NCBI GenBank assembly: GCA_041488095.1
Contig: JBGPOP010000016.1
Span: forward strand, 34,903 to 98,902
Length of the DNA stretch: 64,000 bases
From: DASYPQ01 sp041488095
GTDB taxonomy: Bacteria > Planctomycetota > UBA1135 > GCA-002686595
Reading direction: 5' to 3'
Shown here: positions 1 through 8,900 of the stretch, piece by piece
Position numbering within the stretch: the stretch's first letter is position 1
How the letters are laid out: every line of letters starts with the position of its first letter
Position numbers and translations under genes: made by a program
The notes under the pieces: generated by a model
What the model was told of the DNA's origin: nothing
Databases searched by the model: none
The model's input: only the letters and a program-made list of their open reading frames with translations

Positions 1-165
1 CCGCGCGTGTCCGCCGCGGACGCCGAGTGGATGAAGCAGATGGGCCTCGATCGACTCAAGGGTCCGGGTGCGTGGATGAGCTACGACCGGGCGCCGGCGA
101 TCAGCATGGCGCGCACGGTCGAGCCCACGCCGGACGGCCAGACCCGGCCCGCCTCGAAGGAATAG
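1..165 (+). CDS. C-terminal end of a Tad-locus protein, possibly the secretin (partial)
   Basis: An open frame enters from the left edge and ends at TAG 163-165, giving the last 54 residues of a protein. The tail is polar and ends in a Pro/Thr-rich stretch, and no domain can be recognised in it. Position is the only clue. It lies 17 bases upstream of a tadZ/cpaE gene, where Tad loci usually carry cpaC/rcpA (outer-membrane secretin) or cpaD. The spacing suggests it is in the same operon. Identity is inference. Confidence 0.5.
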   Translation, partial: PRVSAADAEWMKQMGLDRLKGPGAWMSYDRAPAISMARTVEPTPDGQTRPASKE

Positions 166-182
166 CACCAGGAGTCGATCGA

Positions 183-1334
183 GTGGCGGACCGCAACGAA
201 GTCGTGTTGATGACGCGCGAGCGGGAAACCGAGCGCGCGGTCGATCTCGCCTTGGAGAACACGCCCGAGGTCGCGCGCCAGTTCGGCGTCTGCCCCGATC
301 TGCGCGAGCTGGCCCAGCGCCTGGAGAACCGTCAGGCCGCGGTCGCGTTGATCGACGCCGATCCCCAGCCGATGGCCACCTTGGCGGGCATCGAGCCGCT
401 GGTGCGCAAGTTCCCCAACACGCGCTTCGTCGTGCTGTGTCGGGATCCGCGCGGCCAGGTGCTCGAGGAAGCCATGCAGGTCGGCGCGCGCCGCTGCCTG
501 CCCAAGGGCAGCCTGGTCGGGGACCTCCCCCCCGTGCTGCGCCGCCTTCTCCAGGACTCGGGCGCTGCGAGAGGCCTCGGCGGCAGCATCGTCACCGTGC
601 TCTCGGCCAGCGGGGGCTGCGGGTGCACGACGGTCGCCATCAACCTGGCGGACGAACTGCGTCTGTCGACCGAGCAGCCGGTGCTCCTCATCGACATGGA
701 CCGCTTCTACGGTGCCGTGGCGACCTACCTGGGAGTCCAGGGGAATTACGGCATCGTCGACGTCTTGGCCCAGCGCGGGACGATCGACGCGCAGCTCATC
801 ACCTCCACGGCGCTCGCGACTCCGCAGGGACTGCACCTGCTCCTGTCGCCCGCGACGGTGAACTTCGCCGATCCGCTTCCCATGCCCTACGACCAGCTGG
901 ACGCGGCCCTCGCGGCCTGCCGACAGGCCTTCGCGTACACGGTCATCGACGCCCCGCGCATGCCCATGGACGTGGCTGCGTCGCTGGCGCAGTCGAGCGT
1001 CCTGACGCTGATCGTCTTCGAGCTCGCCGTGATCGACATTCGCTGTGCTCGGGCGATGCTCATCGCCCTCTCCGACTTGCGGGTCCCGCGCGAGCGGATC
1101 CTGTTCGTGGTCAACCGCTTCCGCAAGCGCGGCACGATGATCGGCTACGACGAGGCGCGCAAGGCCCTGGATGGGATGCCGATCCACCGCCTCAGCAACG
1201 ACTTCGAGGGGACGCTCCGGTCCATCAACCTCGGCCAGACCCTTTCGCAGGCCGCGCCGCGCTCGGACCTGCGCAAGGATCTGCACGACCTTGCCGCCCT
1301 GGTGACGGCCCAGACCCATCCCGCGGAACGGTAG
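183..1334 (+). CDS. tadZ: TadZ/CpaE-like pilus assembly ATPase, 383 aa
   Basis: Cytoplasmic polar-localisation ATPase of the Tad (Flp pilus) machine. The N-terminal 115 residues or so look like an atypical receiver domain. From about residue 135 a ParA/MinD-type fold follows, with the nucleotide loop SGGCGCTTVA near residues 143-152 and the strand VLLIDMDRF after it. Both lysines of the deviant Walker A motif are missing, which is usual for TadZ/CpaE and suggests weak or no ATP hydrolysis. I chose GTG 183 because CAGGAG lies 10-15 bases upstream and the sequence before it does not look like protein. The next gene is cpaF, 12 bases downstream, as in other Tad operons. Confidence 0.88.
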   Translation: MADRNEVVLMTRERETERAVDLALENTPEVARQFGVCPDLRELAQRLENRQAAVALIDADPQPMATLAGIEPLVRKFPNTRFVVLCRDPRGQVLEEAMQVGARRCLPKGSLVGDLPPVLRRLLQDSGAARGLGGSIVTVLSASGGCGCTTVAINLADELRLSTEQPVLLIDMDRFYGAVATYLGVQGNYGIVDVLAQRGTIDAQLITSTALATPQGLHLLLSPATVNFADPLPMPYDQLDAALAACRQAFAYTVIDAPRMPMDVAASLAQSSVLTLIVFELAVIDIRCARAMLIALSDLRVPRERILFVVNRFRKRGTMIGYDEARKALDGMPIHRLSNDFEGTLRSINLGQTLSQAAPRSDLRKDLHDLAALVTAQTHPAER

Positions 1335-1346
1335 GATCGGCACATC

Positions 1347-2672
1347 ATGGCGAACCCCACCCATCCGACCGAGCCGGCCGACGTCCGCACGCGCGACCAC
1401 CACTTCTTCCGCCAGGATCTCAAGGTGCGCGTCCAGCGCCGGCTGATGGAGACCCTGGACCTCGTCGCTGCGCAGAAGCTGCCCGCGCAGGAGTTGCGCG
1501 ACGAGTGCCTGCGCCGGGTCGACCTCCTGCTCAACGAGCAGCGCACCCCGCTGACCACCGCGGAGAAGCAGCAGCTCCTGCGCGAGGTCATGGACGAGAT
1601 CTTCGGCCTGGGGCCGATCGAGGAGATGCTGCGCGACCCGTCGATCAGCGACATCCTCGTCAACGGCCCGGGCCAGATCTACATCGAGCGGGAGGGCCGG
1701 CTCGAGATGTCGAGCGCGCGCTTCCGCGACGAGGCGCACCTGATGCAGGTGATCCACCGCATCGCGGCCCGCGTGGGACGCCGCATCGATGAGGCCTCGC
1801 CCATGCTCGACGCGCGCCTCCCCGACGGCTCGCGCGTCAACGCGATCATCCCGCCCCTCTCGCTGAGCGGTCCGACGATGAGCGTGCGCCGGTTCGCCGG
1901 CGTCCCGATCGACGCGAAAAGGCTGGTCGACCTGGAATCGTGGAGCCAGGACATGTGCATGTTCCTGGAGGCGGCGGTGCGCTGCAAGATGAACATCGTC
2001 GTCTCGGGCGGCACGGGCACGGGCAAGACCACGATGCTCAACGTGCTCTCGAAATGGATCCCATCCGGCGAGCGCGTCGTGACCATCGAGGACGCGGCGG
2101 AGCTGCAGCTCCAGCGCGATCACGTCGTGCAACTCGAGACGCGTCCCGCCAACATCGAGGGCAAGGGCGAGGTGACGCAGCGCGACCTCCTGCGCAACAC
2201 CCTGCGCATGCGGCCCGACCGCATCATCATCGGCGAAGTCCGCGGTGCGGAGGCCCTGGACATGCTCCAGGCCATGAACACCGGCCACGAGGGTTCGATG
2301 ACGACCGTGCACGCGAACTCGACGCGCGACGCGCTGCGGCGGATCGAGAACATGGTGAGCATGGCGGGTCTGAAGTTCCCGATCCACGTGATCCGCGACC
2401 AGATGGCCTCCACGCTCGACCTCCTGATCCACATCGCGCGCATGACGGGCGGCCGGCGCAAGGTCGTCTCGGTCGCCGAGGTCTCCGGAATGGAAGGCGA
2501 GGTGATCCTCATGCAGGACCTCTTCCGCTTCAAGCAGGAGGGGATCGACGCCCAGGGCCACGCCAAGGGCTACTTCGAGGCCTGCGACATCCGACCGCAG
2601 ATGCTCGAGCGTATGCACGAGGAGGGGCTGTCCCTGCCGGCGAGCGTGTTCCAGCGCCGCAAGTTCATCTGA
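1347..2672 (+). CDS. cpaF: CpaF/TadA-family Tad pilus ATPase, 441 aa
   Basis: Hexameric secretion ATPase that powers Flp pilus assembly at the inner membrane. An N-terminal three-helix region (about residues 1-90) precedes the CpaF/VirB11-type N domain and the RecA-like core. Walker A is SGGTGTGKTT near residue 219 and Walker B is RIIIGEVRG near residue 292. The Asp-box (EDAAELQL) and the His-box around TTVHANS also match the family. The length is typical. It sits between tadZ and tadB, with short gaps on both sides, so it is almost certainly cotranscribed with them. Confidence 0.95.
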   Translation: MANPTHPTEPADVRTRDHHFFRQDLKVRVQRRLMETLDLVAAQKLPAQELRDECLRRVDLLLNEQRTPLTTAEKQQLLREVMDEIFGLGPIEEMLRDPSISDILVNGPGQIYIEREGRLEMSSARFRDEAHLMQVIHRIAARVGRRIDEASPMLDARLPDGSRVNAIIPPLSLSGPTMSVRRFAGVPIDAKRLVDLESWSQDMCMFLEAAVRCKMNIVVSGGTGTGKTTMLNVLSKWIPSGERVVTIEDAAELQLQRDHVVQLETRPANIEGKGEVTQRDLLRNTLRMRPDRIIIGEVRGAEALDMLQAMNTGHEGSMTTVHANSTRDALRRIENMVSMAGLKFPIHVIRDQMASTLDLLIHIARMTGGRRKVVSVAEVSGMEGEVILMQDLFRFKQEGIDAQGHAKGYFEACDIRPQMLERMHEEGLSLPASVFQRRKFI

Positions 2673-2724
2673 GCCGCGCCCAGAGCGCTTCCCGATCCAC
2701 AGCCAGAATCCCGAGATCACCGCC

Positions 2725-3711
2725 GTGTTCCCCGCAGCCAGAAGCCCCGAGACCCTCGTTGCCGGCTGGGCCGTCTTCGGCCTGGTGGCCACGTCGTGGG
2801 GGATCGGCGTGGTCTTGTGGCACAAGCGCCGCAGCCGGCGCGAGACGACCCTCCGAGAGCGCCTCGACCCGGTCAGCGCGGAGGCGGGCAGGGCGCGCAC
2901 CCTGCGCCTGTGGCACGACGGCGAAGAGGCGACCAAGACCGTGCCCGGACGCTTCAAGACCCCGCCGCTGTGGGATCGTCTGGAGCAGAAGCGCAAGGAC
3001 GCCGGCTTCTCGACGCCCGTGAAGACGCTGCTCGGCGAGGCCTTCCTGGTCGTGATGGGTGTCTTCCTGGTCCTGCTCCTGATCACCCACCGTTTCGTCC
3101 CGGCCTTCGTGACCGCGGGGGCTTCCGTGGTGGCGATGATCTGGTATGTCAGCCAGCGCATCGCCAAGCGCGACGCCGTGTTCGAGCGCCAGCTCGTCGA
3201 TGGCCTCGAGCTCAGCGCTCGCGCCCTGCGGGCAGGACACCCGCTCCTCGGCGCATTCCACCTGATCTCCGAGGAGATCCCCGCACCTGTGGGCCGCATC
3301 TTCGCGGAGATCTGTCAGCAGCAGGCCATGGGCGGCAGCCTCGACGACGCCCTGCGGCGCGCCGCGGCCCTGACCAAGAACCCCGACATGAAGCTCTTCT
3401 CCGCCTCGCTCTCGATCAACCTGCGCACGGGCGGCAATCTGGCGGACGTCGTCTACGGTCTCGCGCACGTGATCCGCGAACGCATGCGGCTGAACCGCCG
3501 CTTCCGGGTGCTGATCGCGCAAACTCAGGTCAGCAAGCGGGTCCTGCTCGGGATGCCGGTGTTCATGCTCGGGGTACTCTCCTGGATCAACCCGGTCTAC
3601 GTGGGCAAGCTGTTCGATAACACCCCTGGTCTCATCATGTTCTGCATGGCCGGGACCAGCCTCGTCATCGGATGGCTCGTGATGAACCGCATGGCGGCCT
3701 TGAAGGTCTGA
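2725..3711 (+). CDS. tadB: TadB-like inner-membrane platform protein (T2SSF), 328 aa
   Basis: One of the two GspF-related membrane proteins that form the Tad pilus platform. It starts at GTG 2725. A hydrophobic segment lies at about residues 10-28, a central double membrane segment at about 100-145, then the T2SSF domain at about 155-290 (containing LRTGGNLADV), and closing membrane segments at about 270-325. The basic stretch HKRRSRRE after the first segment fits the positive-inside rule. It follows cpaF and precedes tadC. TadB and TadC are weakly similar, so the naming rests on order: TadB comes first in most Tad loci. Confidence 0.88.
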   Translation: MFPAARSPETLVAGWAVFGLVATSWGIGVVLWHKRRSRRETTLRERLDPVSAEAGRARTLRLWHDGEEATKTVPGRFKTPPLWDRLEQKRKDAGFSTPVKTLLGEAFLVVMGVFLVLLLITHRFVPAFVTAGASVVAMIWYVSQRIAKRDAVFERQLVDGLELSARALRAGHPLLGAFHLISEEIPAPVGRIFAEICQQQAMGGSLDDALRRAAALTKNPDMKLFSASLSINLRTGGNLADVVYGLAHVIRERMRLNRRFRVLIAQTQVSKRVLLGMPVFMLGVLSWINPVYVGKLFDNTPGLIMFCMAGTSLVIGWLVMNRMAALKV

Positions 3712-3739
3712 GGCGAAAGGGCTCGAGCACGGACCTCCC

Positions 3740-4648
3740 ATGATCCTCTGGGTCTCCATCCTGACCGGGCTCTCGGTCATGCTGCTCGGTGCGGCGTGGC
3801 TCCTGCGACGCGGCGAGAAGAGCGCCGTCGACGTGGCGCGCCGCCGCACGATGGAGGACCGCGACGCCGACGGCGAGGATCAGGGCCGACCGCGGCTGAT
3901 CTTCACGGTGCAGCGCGCCGGCGAGTTGGTTGCCAAGGGCCCGATCAGCCTCAACCTGCGCGAGAAGCTCGCCGCGGCCGGCTACCACGGAGCCTCGTCG
4001 GGCACGATCTACCTGGGCGCGAAGGTCCTCCTTTTCGGCGGCGGCGTGCTGCTGTTCTTCCTCCTGGTCACCGCGTTCCACAACTCGATCAGCTGGTCAT
4101 CGAGGCTCATGCTGACCGCCGTCGCCGGCACGGTCCTCTTCCTCCTGCCGGACCTCGCCGTCGGCATCGCCCGCGACCGCCGGCGCGAGAACATCCGGCG
4201 CCACCTGCCCGACGCCGTCGACCTGCTTGAGATCTGCGTCTCGGCCGGCCTGGGCCTGGACCAGGCCTGGAACTCGGTCGCCGAGGAGATCCGGCGCGTC
4301 AGCCCGATGCTGGCCGACGAGATGGAGCTGACCAACCTCGAGATCAGCCTGGGCGCGTCGCGGGCGGTGGCCATGCGCCACATGGCCGAGCGCACCGGCG
4401 CCGACGACATCTCCTCGCTCGTCGCGCTGCTCGTGCAATCCGAGCGCTTCGGCGCCAGCATCGTCGACGCCCTGCGCACCTTCGCCACCACGATGCGCGA
4501 GACCTGGAGCCAGAGGGCCGAGGAATCGGCCGAACGGATGGCGGTCAAGATGCTGTTTCCCATGGTGCTGTTCATCTTCCCGGCGCTCTTGATCGTGATG
4601 GTCGGCCCGGCGGTCCTGGGATTCATCCAGGCCATGACCACGCACTGA
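3740..4648 (+). CDS. tadC: TadC-like inner-membrane platform protein (T2SSF), 302 aa
   Basis: Second GspF-like component of the Tad platform, the partner of the preceding TadB. A membrane segment opens the protein. Two hydrophobic stretches around residues 95-135 precede a T2SSF domain (about 140-270) with the family signature DAVDLLEICVSAGLGLDQA and a conserved AERTGADDISSL stretch. A long hydrophobic C-terminal helix ends the protein. It starts at ATG 3740, 28 bases after tadB. No strong Shine-Dalgarno is seen, which is common in this window. Confidence 0.88.
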   Translation: MILWVSILTGLSVMLLGAAWLLRRGEKSAVDVARRRTMEDRDADGEDQGRPRLIFTVQRAGELVAKGPISLNLREKLAAAGYHGASSGTIYLGAKVLLFGGGVLLFFLLVTAFHNSISWSSRLMLTAVAGTVLFLLPDLAVGIARDRRRENIRRHLPDAVDLLEICVSAGLGLDQAWNSVAEEIRRVSPMLADEMELTNLEISLGASRAVAMRHMAERTGADDISSLVALLVQSERFGASIVDALRTFATTMRETWSQRAEESAERMAVKMLFPMVLFIFPALLIVMVGPAVLGFIQAMTTH

Positions 4649-4695
4649 GCCGGAGCGCGCCCCGAACCCTTCCCTGGAGACTGGAACCGACGACC

Positions 4696-5220
4696 ATGAA
4701 AACGACCCTGATCCTCCTCCCGGTCCTGCTCGGGACGCTGGCCGCGTGCGGAACGACGAACCACCAGATCGAGGTCGAGCGGCGCGAGAGCGCGGCCGCG
4801 GGCGACGCGATCCGCAGCGCATCGCTCAACAACGCGATCCTGGCCCAGCACACGCTGTATCCCTACCACTTCGTGAGCGGCTCGGCCGGGCTCAACGCGC
4901 TCGGCGAACGCGACCTCGGCGTCCTCGCGGAACACTTCCTGACGAGCGCGGGCGACCTCAACGTGCACCGCGGCGATGCCGGCCAGGCCCTGTACGAAGC
5001 GCGCGTGAAGGGCGTCCTCGAGCGCCTGGCCGCGGCCGGGGTCCAGGGCGGTTCGGTCGCGGTCAAGGACGGCCTGCCGGGAGGCGACGGGCTCCTCTCC
5101 GATCGGGTCATCATGATCCTGAAGGAGAGGATGTCGAAGAGCAGCTCGCCGACCAGCGGGTCCACCGGTGCGAGCTCCACCAGCCTCGGCGCGGCCGGGA
5201 GCGGGACGACGATCCCGTGA
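4696..5220 (+). CDS. CpaD-like Tad-locus lipoprotein, 174 aa
   Basis: Predicted outer-membrane or periplasmic lipoprotein. The signal peptide ends in a lipobox L-A-A-C with Cys18. The middle part (about residues 48-120) has the outline of CpaD family members: a short strand, a segment resembling Asp/Glu-rich OmpA-like sequence, then an Ala/Arg-rich helix (EARVKGVLERLAAAGV). The last 30 residues are Ser/Gly/Thr-rich linker. It follows tadC by 47 bases and its stop overlaps the start of the next gene (GTGA), so it is part of the Tad operon. CpaD assists secretin assembly. The assignment rests on weak similarity plus context. Confidence 0.62.
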   Translation: MKTTLILLPVLLGTLAACGTTNHQIEVERRESAAAGDAIRSASLNNAILAQHTLYPYHFVSGSAGLNALGERDLGVLAEHFLTSAGDLNVHRGDAGQALYEARVKGVLERLAAAGVQGGSVAVKDGLPGGDGLLSDRVIMILKERMSKSSSPTSGSTGASSTSLGAAGSGTTIP

Positions 5221-5921
5221 TCCTCCCGATCCCGATCGCGGTCACCGAGCGACGCGTGGCATCGAGCCTGGCACCCCTCCTCCTCCTCGCGTTCGCCGCC
5301 TGCGCCTCGCCGTCCAGGTCCCGTACGGATTCGAGCCGAACGGATGCCAAGGAACAGACCGGGCCGAGCGACGAGCGCAGGCCCAGCGCGAACACCCTGT
5401 ACTCGATGTCGAGGATCCTGTCCTCGCAGTCGAAGGACGCCGAGGCCGAGACGGTCCTCACCCGCCTGATCGCCGAGCATCCCGACTTCATGCCCGCCTA
5501 CTCGGACCTGGCCGAGCTGTATCTCCGCCACGAGCGAGTCGACAGCGCGGTCGAGGTGCTCAAGACGGGAATCAAGGTCGCGCCGGAAGACGCGGTGCTG
5601 CAGAACGACCTCGGCATGTGCCGCCTGACGCAGGGCCGTTACGAGGAAGCCCTCGACAGCTTCACCGCCGCCGCTGCGGGAGCACCCCAGGATGCGCGCG
5701 CACGCGCCAACATGGCCGTCGCGCTCGGCATGCTCGGGCGCCTGGACGAGTCGCTCGCGCTGTACCTGCAGCTCGTGTCGCCGTCCGAGGCCCACTTCAA
5801 CCTGGGGGTCCTGTGCGAGGCGCGCAAGGACACCCAGCGCGCGGCGCAGGAATTCGAGATCGCCGAGTCCCTGCGCACGGGGAAGGGCACGAGCGCCAAG
5901 GACGCGAGCGCCAGGAAATAG
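5217..5921 (+). CDS. TPR lipoprotein at the end of the Tad operon (TadD-like), 234 aa
   Basis: The start is GTG 5217, overlapping the previous stop in a GTGA unit. A signal peptide with lipobox LAFAAC (about residues 19-24) leads into a polar linker and about four tetratricopeptide repeats (about residues 62-225), with TPR spacing of small and aromatic residues such as MPAYSDLAELYL and EAHFNLGVLCEA. TadD, the TPR lipoprotein of Tad loci, helps pilotin-like assembly of the secretin, and position and architecture fit that role. TPR proteins are common, so the specific role is inference. Confidence 0.72.
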   Translation: MILPIPIAVTERRVASSLAPLLLLAFAACASPSRSRTDSSRTDAKEQTGPSDERRPSANTLYSMSRILSSQSKDAEAETVLTRLIAEHPDFMPAYSDLAELYLRHERVDSAVEVLKTGIKVAPEDAVLQNDLGMCRLTQGRYEEALDSFTAAAAGAPQDARARANMAVALGMLGRLDESLALYLQLVSPSEAHFNLGVLCEARKDTQRAAQEFEIAESLRTGKGTSAKDASARK

Positions 5922-5984
5922 GCCGCAGTCCTCCTCACCTCCTCCGACTCGTGCCGGCGGTGCGACGCGGCGCCCGCGGAGGCG

Positions 5985-5990
5985 TAGAAT
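5985..5990 (+). promoter_or_regulatory. Probable -10 box TAGAAT
   Basis: TAGAAT lies 49 bases before the ATG of the gene at 6039. It matches the TAGNNT hexamer that recurs upstream of genes in this window. No convincing -35 is visible 16-18 bases upstream. Confidence 0.4.
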
Positions 5991-6038
5991 CGCCCCGATT
6001 CGCCCGGGTCCTTCAGGGGCTCGTGCGGATCGCCCTGC

Positions 6039-7871
6039 ATGCAGCGGCATCACCTGATCGCCATCGGGCTCGTCCTGGCCACGCTGGTCGCCTTCGAGCC
6101 GCTGCGGCAGAACGGCTTCGTCAACTTCGACGACGGCGTCTACATCACCGGAAACCCGCACGTCCAGAGCGGTCTCTCGCCGGGCGAATTCGCCTGGGCG
6201 TTCAACCTCGGCCACGCCTCGAACTGGCACCCGCTCACGTGGTTCTCGCACATGCTGGACGTGTCCCTGTGGGGGAGGGATGCGCGCGGACACCACCTCA
6301 CGAGCCTGGCTCTCCACGCGCTGAGCGTCGCGCTCCTGTTCCTGCTCGTGCGGCGGATGACGAAGGCGACCGGCAAGAGCGCCTTCGTCGCCGCGGCATT
6401 CGCCTTGCACCCGCTGCACGTCGAGCCCGTCGCCTGGGTCTCCGAGCGCAAGGACGTGCTCAGCGCCCTGCTCGGCTTCCTCTCGCTGTGGGCCTGGGTC
6501 GGATGGACGGAGAAGGGCGGGATCGGGCGCTACGCCGCCGCGCTGGGACTCTTCGCGCTCGGGCTGATGGCGAAGCCGATGCTCGTATCGCTCCCCTTCG
6601 TTCTCCTGCTCCTCGACGCCTGGCCGCTGAAGCGCATCGCTCGGGCAGGAGGTGGATCGTCCGGAATGGCCAGCGGCCGTTCGGCGGGCGCCCTCCTGAG
6701 GGAGAAGATCCCGTTCTTCGTGCTCGCCGGCTTGTCCTGCGCGATGACCGTCGTGGCCCAGAGGCGGGGCGGAGCCGTCGCCGGCGTCGTCGCGCTGCCG
6801 CTCTCCTTCCGCCTGGGGAACGCAGCCTGTGCCTACGTCGCCTACATCGCCAAGGCCTTGTGGCCCGCGAAGCTCTCCGTCTTCTATCCCTATCCCCGGG
6901 TGCTCTCGGCCGTGAAGGTCGCCGCCTGCAGCCTCTTCCTCCTCGGCTCGACCGCGCTCTCCCTGCTCCACGCGCGAGCCCGTCCCTGGCTCGCGGTCGG
7001 CTGGCTGTGGTGGGTGGGAATGCTCGTGCCGGTGATCGGGATCGTGCAGGTCGGTCAGCAATCGATGGCGGACCGCTACACCTACATGCCCCTCGTCGGG
7101 CTCGCGATCGCGTTCGCCTGGGGTCTGGATGAGCTCGTTTCGCGGTGGAGCTCCGGGAAGACCGCGTCCGCGGTCCTCGCCGTCGCCGTCGTCGGCGCAT
7201 GGGCGGTCGTCACCCGGACCCAGACCGCGCTGTGGAAGGACGACCTCAGCCTGTTCGGACACGCCGTCGCGGTCACCGAGGGGAACTCGATCGCCCACTA
7301 CCGCCTCGGCTACGCGCTCTCGGAGCAGCACCGGTTCGACGAGGCGCTGGCGGAGTATCGAGAGGCGCTCGCAGCGAACCCGCGCTACGCCGATGCCCAC
7401 AATGACATCGGGCGTGTCCTCGAGAGGCAGGGCCAGCACGAGCTGGCGATCGAGAGCTATCGCAAGGCCGTGGAGATCGATCCCGGGCTGGCGGTGGCGC
7501 ACCTGAACCTGGCCCACGCGCTCGACGCCTCGGGCAGGTTCCCCGAGGCCGCTCTCCACTTCGAGCAGGCGTTGCGGATCGCACCGGACGTGCCCGAAGC
7601 CCACAACGACTACGCCGTGGCCTTGTCGCAGCAGGGCCGCTTCGACGACGCGCTCGCGCACTTCTCGCAAGCCCTGAGGCTGAAGCCCGGCTACGGGGAC
7701 GCCTACCTCTTCCAGGGCCTGGCGCTCGCCAACATGGGCCGCGTGTCCGAGGCGATCGAGAGCCTGCGCGAGGGCATCCGCCTTCGGCCCGATCGCACCG
7801 ACGCGAAGGGACTGCTCGAGCAGATGCTCCGGGATCAGCGGGCGACCGCACCGTCGCCGGCTCCGCGCTGA
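6039..7871 (+). CDS. Multi-spanning membrane protein with C-terminal TPRs (TMTC-like), 610 aa
   Basis: The N-terminal two thirds (about 1-400) hold roughly ten hydrophobic segments. An early motif, NFDDGVYITGNP, ends about residue 40, with an Asp-Asp pair at residues 31-32. Further motifs are HPLTWFSHMLD and HPLHVEPVAWVSERKD. These are the hallmarks of a large bacterial family related to eukaryotic TMTC/GT-C glycosyltransferases, in which acidic loop residues serve catalysis. About five TPRs follow (415-600), such as AHYRLGYALSEQHRFDEA. A lipid-linked sugar transfer role is inferred from the family. No substrate can be named. It has its own likely -10 box and is probably independent of the Tad operon. 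Confidence 0.75.
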   Translation: MQRHHLIAIGLVLATLVAFEPLRQNGFVNFDDGVYITGNPHVQSGLSPGEFAWAFNLGHASNWHPLTWFSHMLDVSLWGRDARGHHLTSLALHALSVALLFLLVRRMTKATGKSAFVAAAFALHPLHVEPVAWVSERKDVLSALLGFLSLWAWVGWTEKGGIGRYAAALGLFALGLMAKPMLVSLPFVLLLLDAWPLKRIARAGGGSSGMASGRSAGALLREKIPFFVLAGLSCAMTVVAQRRGGAVAGVVALPLSFRLGNAACAYVAYIAKALWPAKLSVFYPYPRVLSAVKVAACSLFLLGSTALSLLHARARPWLAVGWLWWVGMLVPVIGIVQVGQQSMADRYTYMPLVGLAIAFAWGLDELVSRWSSGKTASAVLAVAVVGAWAVVTRTQTALWKDDLSLFGHAVAVTEGNSIAHYRLGYALSEQHRFDEALAEYREALAANPRYADAHNDIGRVLERQGQHELAIESYRKAVEIDPGLAVAHLNLAHALDASGRFPEAALHFEQALRIAPDVPEAHNDYAVALSQQGRFDDALAHFSQALRLKPGYGDAYLFQGLALANMGRVSEAIESLREGIRLRPDRTDAKGLLEQMLRDQRATAPSPAPR

Positions 7872-7877
7872 GGGCCG

Positions 7878-8900
7878 TCAGATGGGGTGGACGGGTCCGG
7901 ACCCGTCCGCCGCGGCGCGCAGCGTGCGTCCCACGAACACCGGGACCATCTCGCGGCGGTAGTCGGCATCCCCGGGGATGTTCGCGAGGGGATGACACTG
8001 CACGAAGGCGGCCGCCGCGACCACGGCGATGGCATCGTCGAAGGACGTCTGGTCCGGCCGGCTGCCGATCAACAGGCTGCGCGTCTTCTGGACCCGCACC
8101 GGCCGCGCCGCGAGCGCCGTCAGGACGACGTCCGCGTCCGCGACGGCGCCGGAATCGTCGAGGTCGAGGCGGGCGGCGACGCCCAGCAGGGGGAAGTCGA
8201 TCGAGCCGCGATCGCGCAGCTTGCCGTAGGCGCCGCGGTGACCGGGCGGGGTCGGCCCGAGGCGCACCTCGACCAGGATCTCGGCCGGTTCGAGTCTCTT
8301 GTTGAAGATCCCGTCGGCCACCCAGAAGTCGTCGATCGGGACGCTGCGCCGTCCTTCGGGGCCCTCGATCTCGAGCGTGGCCGAAAGCGTCATCAGCGCC
8401 GGCGCCGTGTCGTTGCTCGCCGCGGCGACGCACTTCTTCCCTCCCGCGACGACGTGGCACAGCGCGCCGTCCTTCTTGAGGCAGTAGCCCAGCGCCTGCC
8501 GCCAGAAGTAGGTCTGGTTGTACCACTGGCAGCGCGTGTCGAGCATCACGTTGCCGCCGATCGTCCCCATGCTCCTGAGCTGGGGACCGGCGACGATGCT
8601 CGCGGCCTGTGCGAGCGCGGGCGCGCGGCGGCGGAGCAGCGGGTGCTCGGCGACCGCTGAGAGGCTCGTCATGGCGCCGATCGCGAGCCAGCCGTTCTCG
8701 ATCTCGCGCACCCCGCGGAGCTCCTCGATCCCGGCCAGCGACACGAGCACGTCGGGAGTGAAGAGCTCGTGCTTCATGTTGGGGAGGAGATCCGTGCCTC
8801 CGGCGACGACCATCGCCGAGGGTCCGGCCTCGGAGAGCAGCGTCACCGCCTCGGAGACCGTCCGCGGCCGCGCGAGCTCGAACTGCGGGAGCCTGAGCAT
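7878..8900 (-). CDS. hcrB: FAD subunit of a molybdenum hydroxylase, 4-hydroxybenzoyl-CoA reductase beta type, 340 aa
   Basis: Medium, FAD-binding subunit of the xanthine oxidase family. The FAD loop VVAGGTDLLP is at residues 31-40, and RSMGTIGGNVMLDTRC at about 109-124 is the second flavin-binding motif. Cys124, Cys140, Cys148 and Cys157 lie in an insert absent from xanthine dehydrogenases. Their spacing (16, 8, 9) equals that of the extra [4Fe-4S] cluster ligands of 4-hydroxybenzoyl-CoA reductase beta as I recall them. That cluster lets the enzyme run in the reductive direction. Its ATG overlaps the stop of the large subunit (ATGA), so translation is coupled. The substrate here is not proven. 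Confidence 0.82.
   Translation of the reverse strand: MLRLPQFELARPRTVSEAVTLLSEAGPSAMVVAGGTDLLPNMKHELFTPDVLVSLAGIEELRGVREIENGWLAIGAMTSLSAVAEHPLLRRRAPALAQAASIVAGPQLRSMGTIGGNVMLDTRCQWYNQTYFWRQALGYCLKKDGALCHVVAGGKKCVAAASNDTAPALMTLSATLEIEGPEGRRSVPIDDFWVADGIFNKRLEPAEILVEVRLGPTPPGHRGAYGKLRDRGSIDFPLLGVAARLDLDDSGAVADADVVLTALAARPVRVQKTRSLLIGSRPDQTSFDDAIAVVAAAAFVQCHPLANIPGDADYRREMVPVFVGRTLRAAADGSGPVHPI

Noticed and set aside
81..3299. A 1,072-codon minus-strand frame over the Tad genes
   Set aside because: Antisense to tadZ, cpaF and tadB, which have clear family motifs. The translation is low-complexity.
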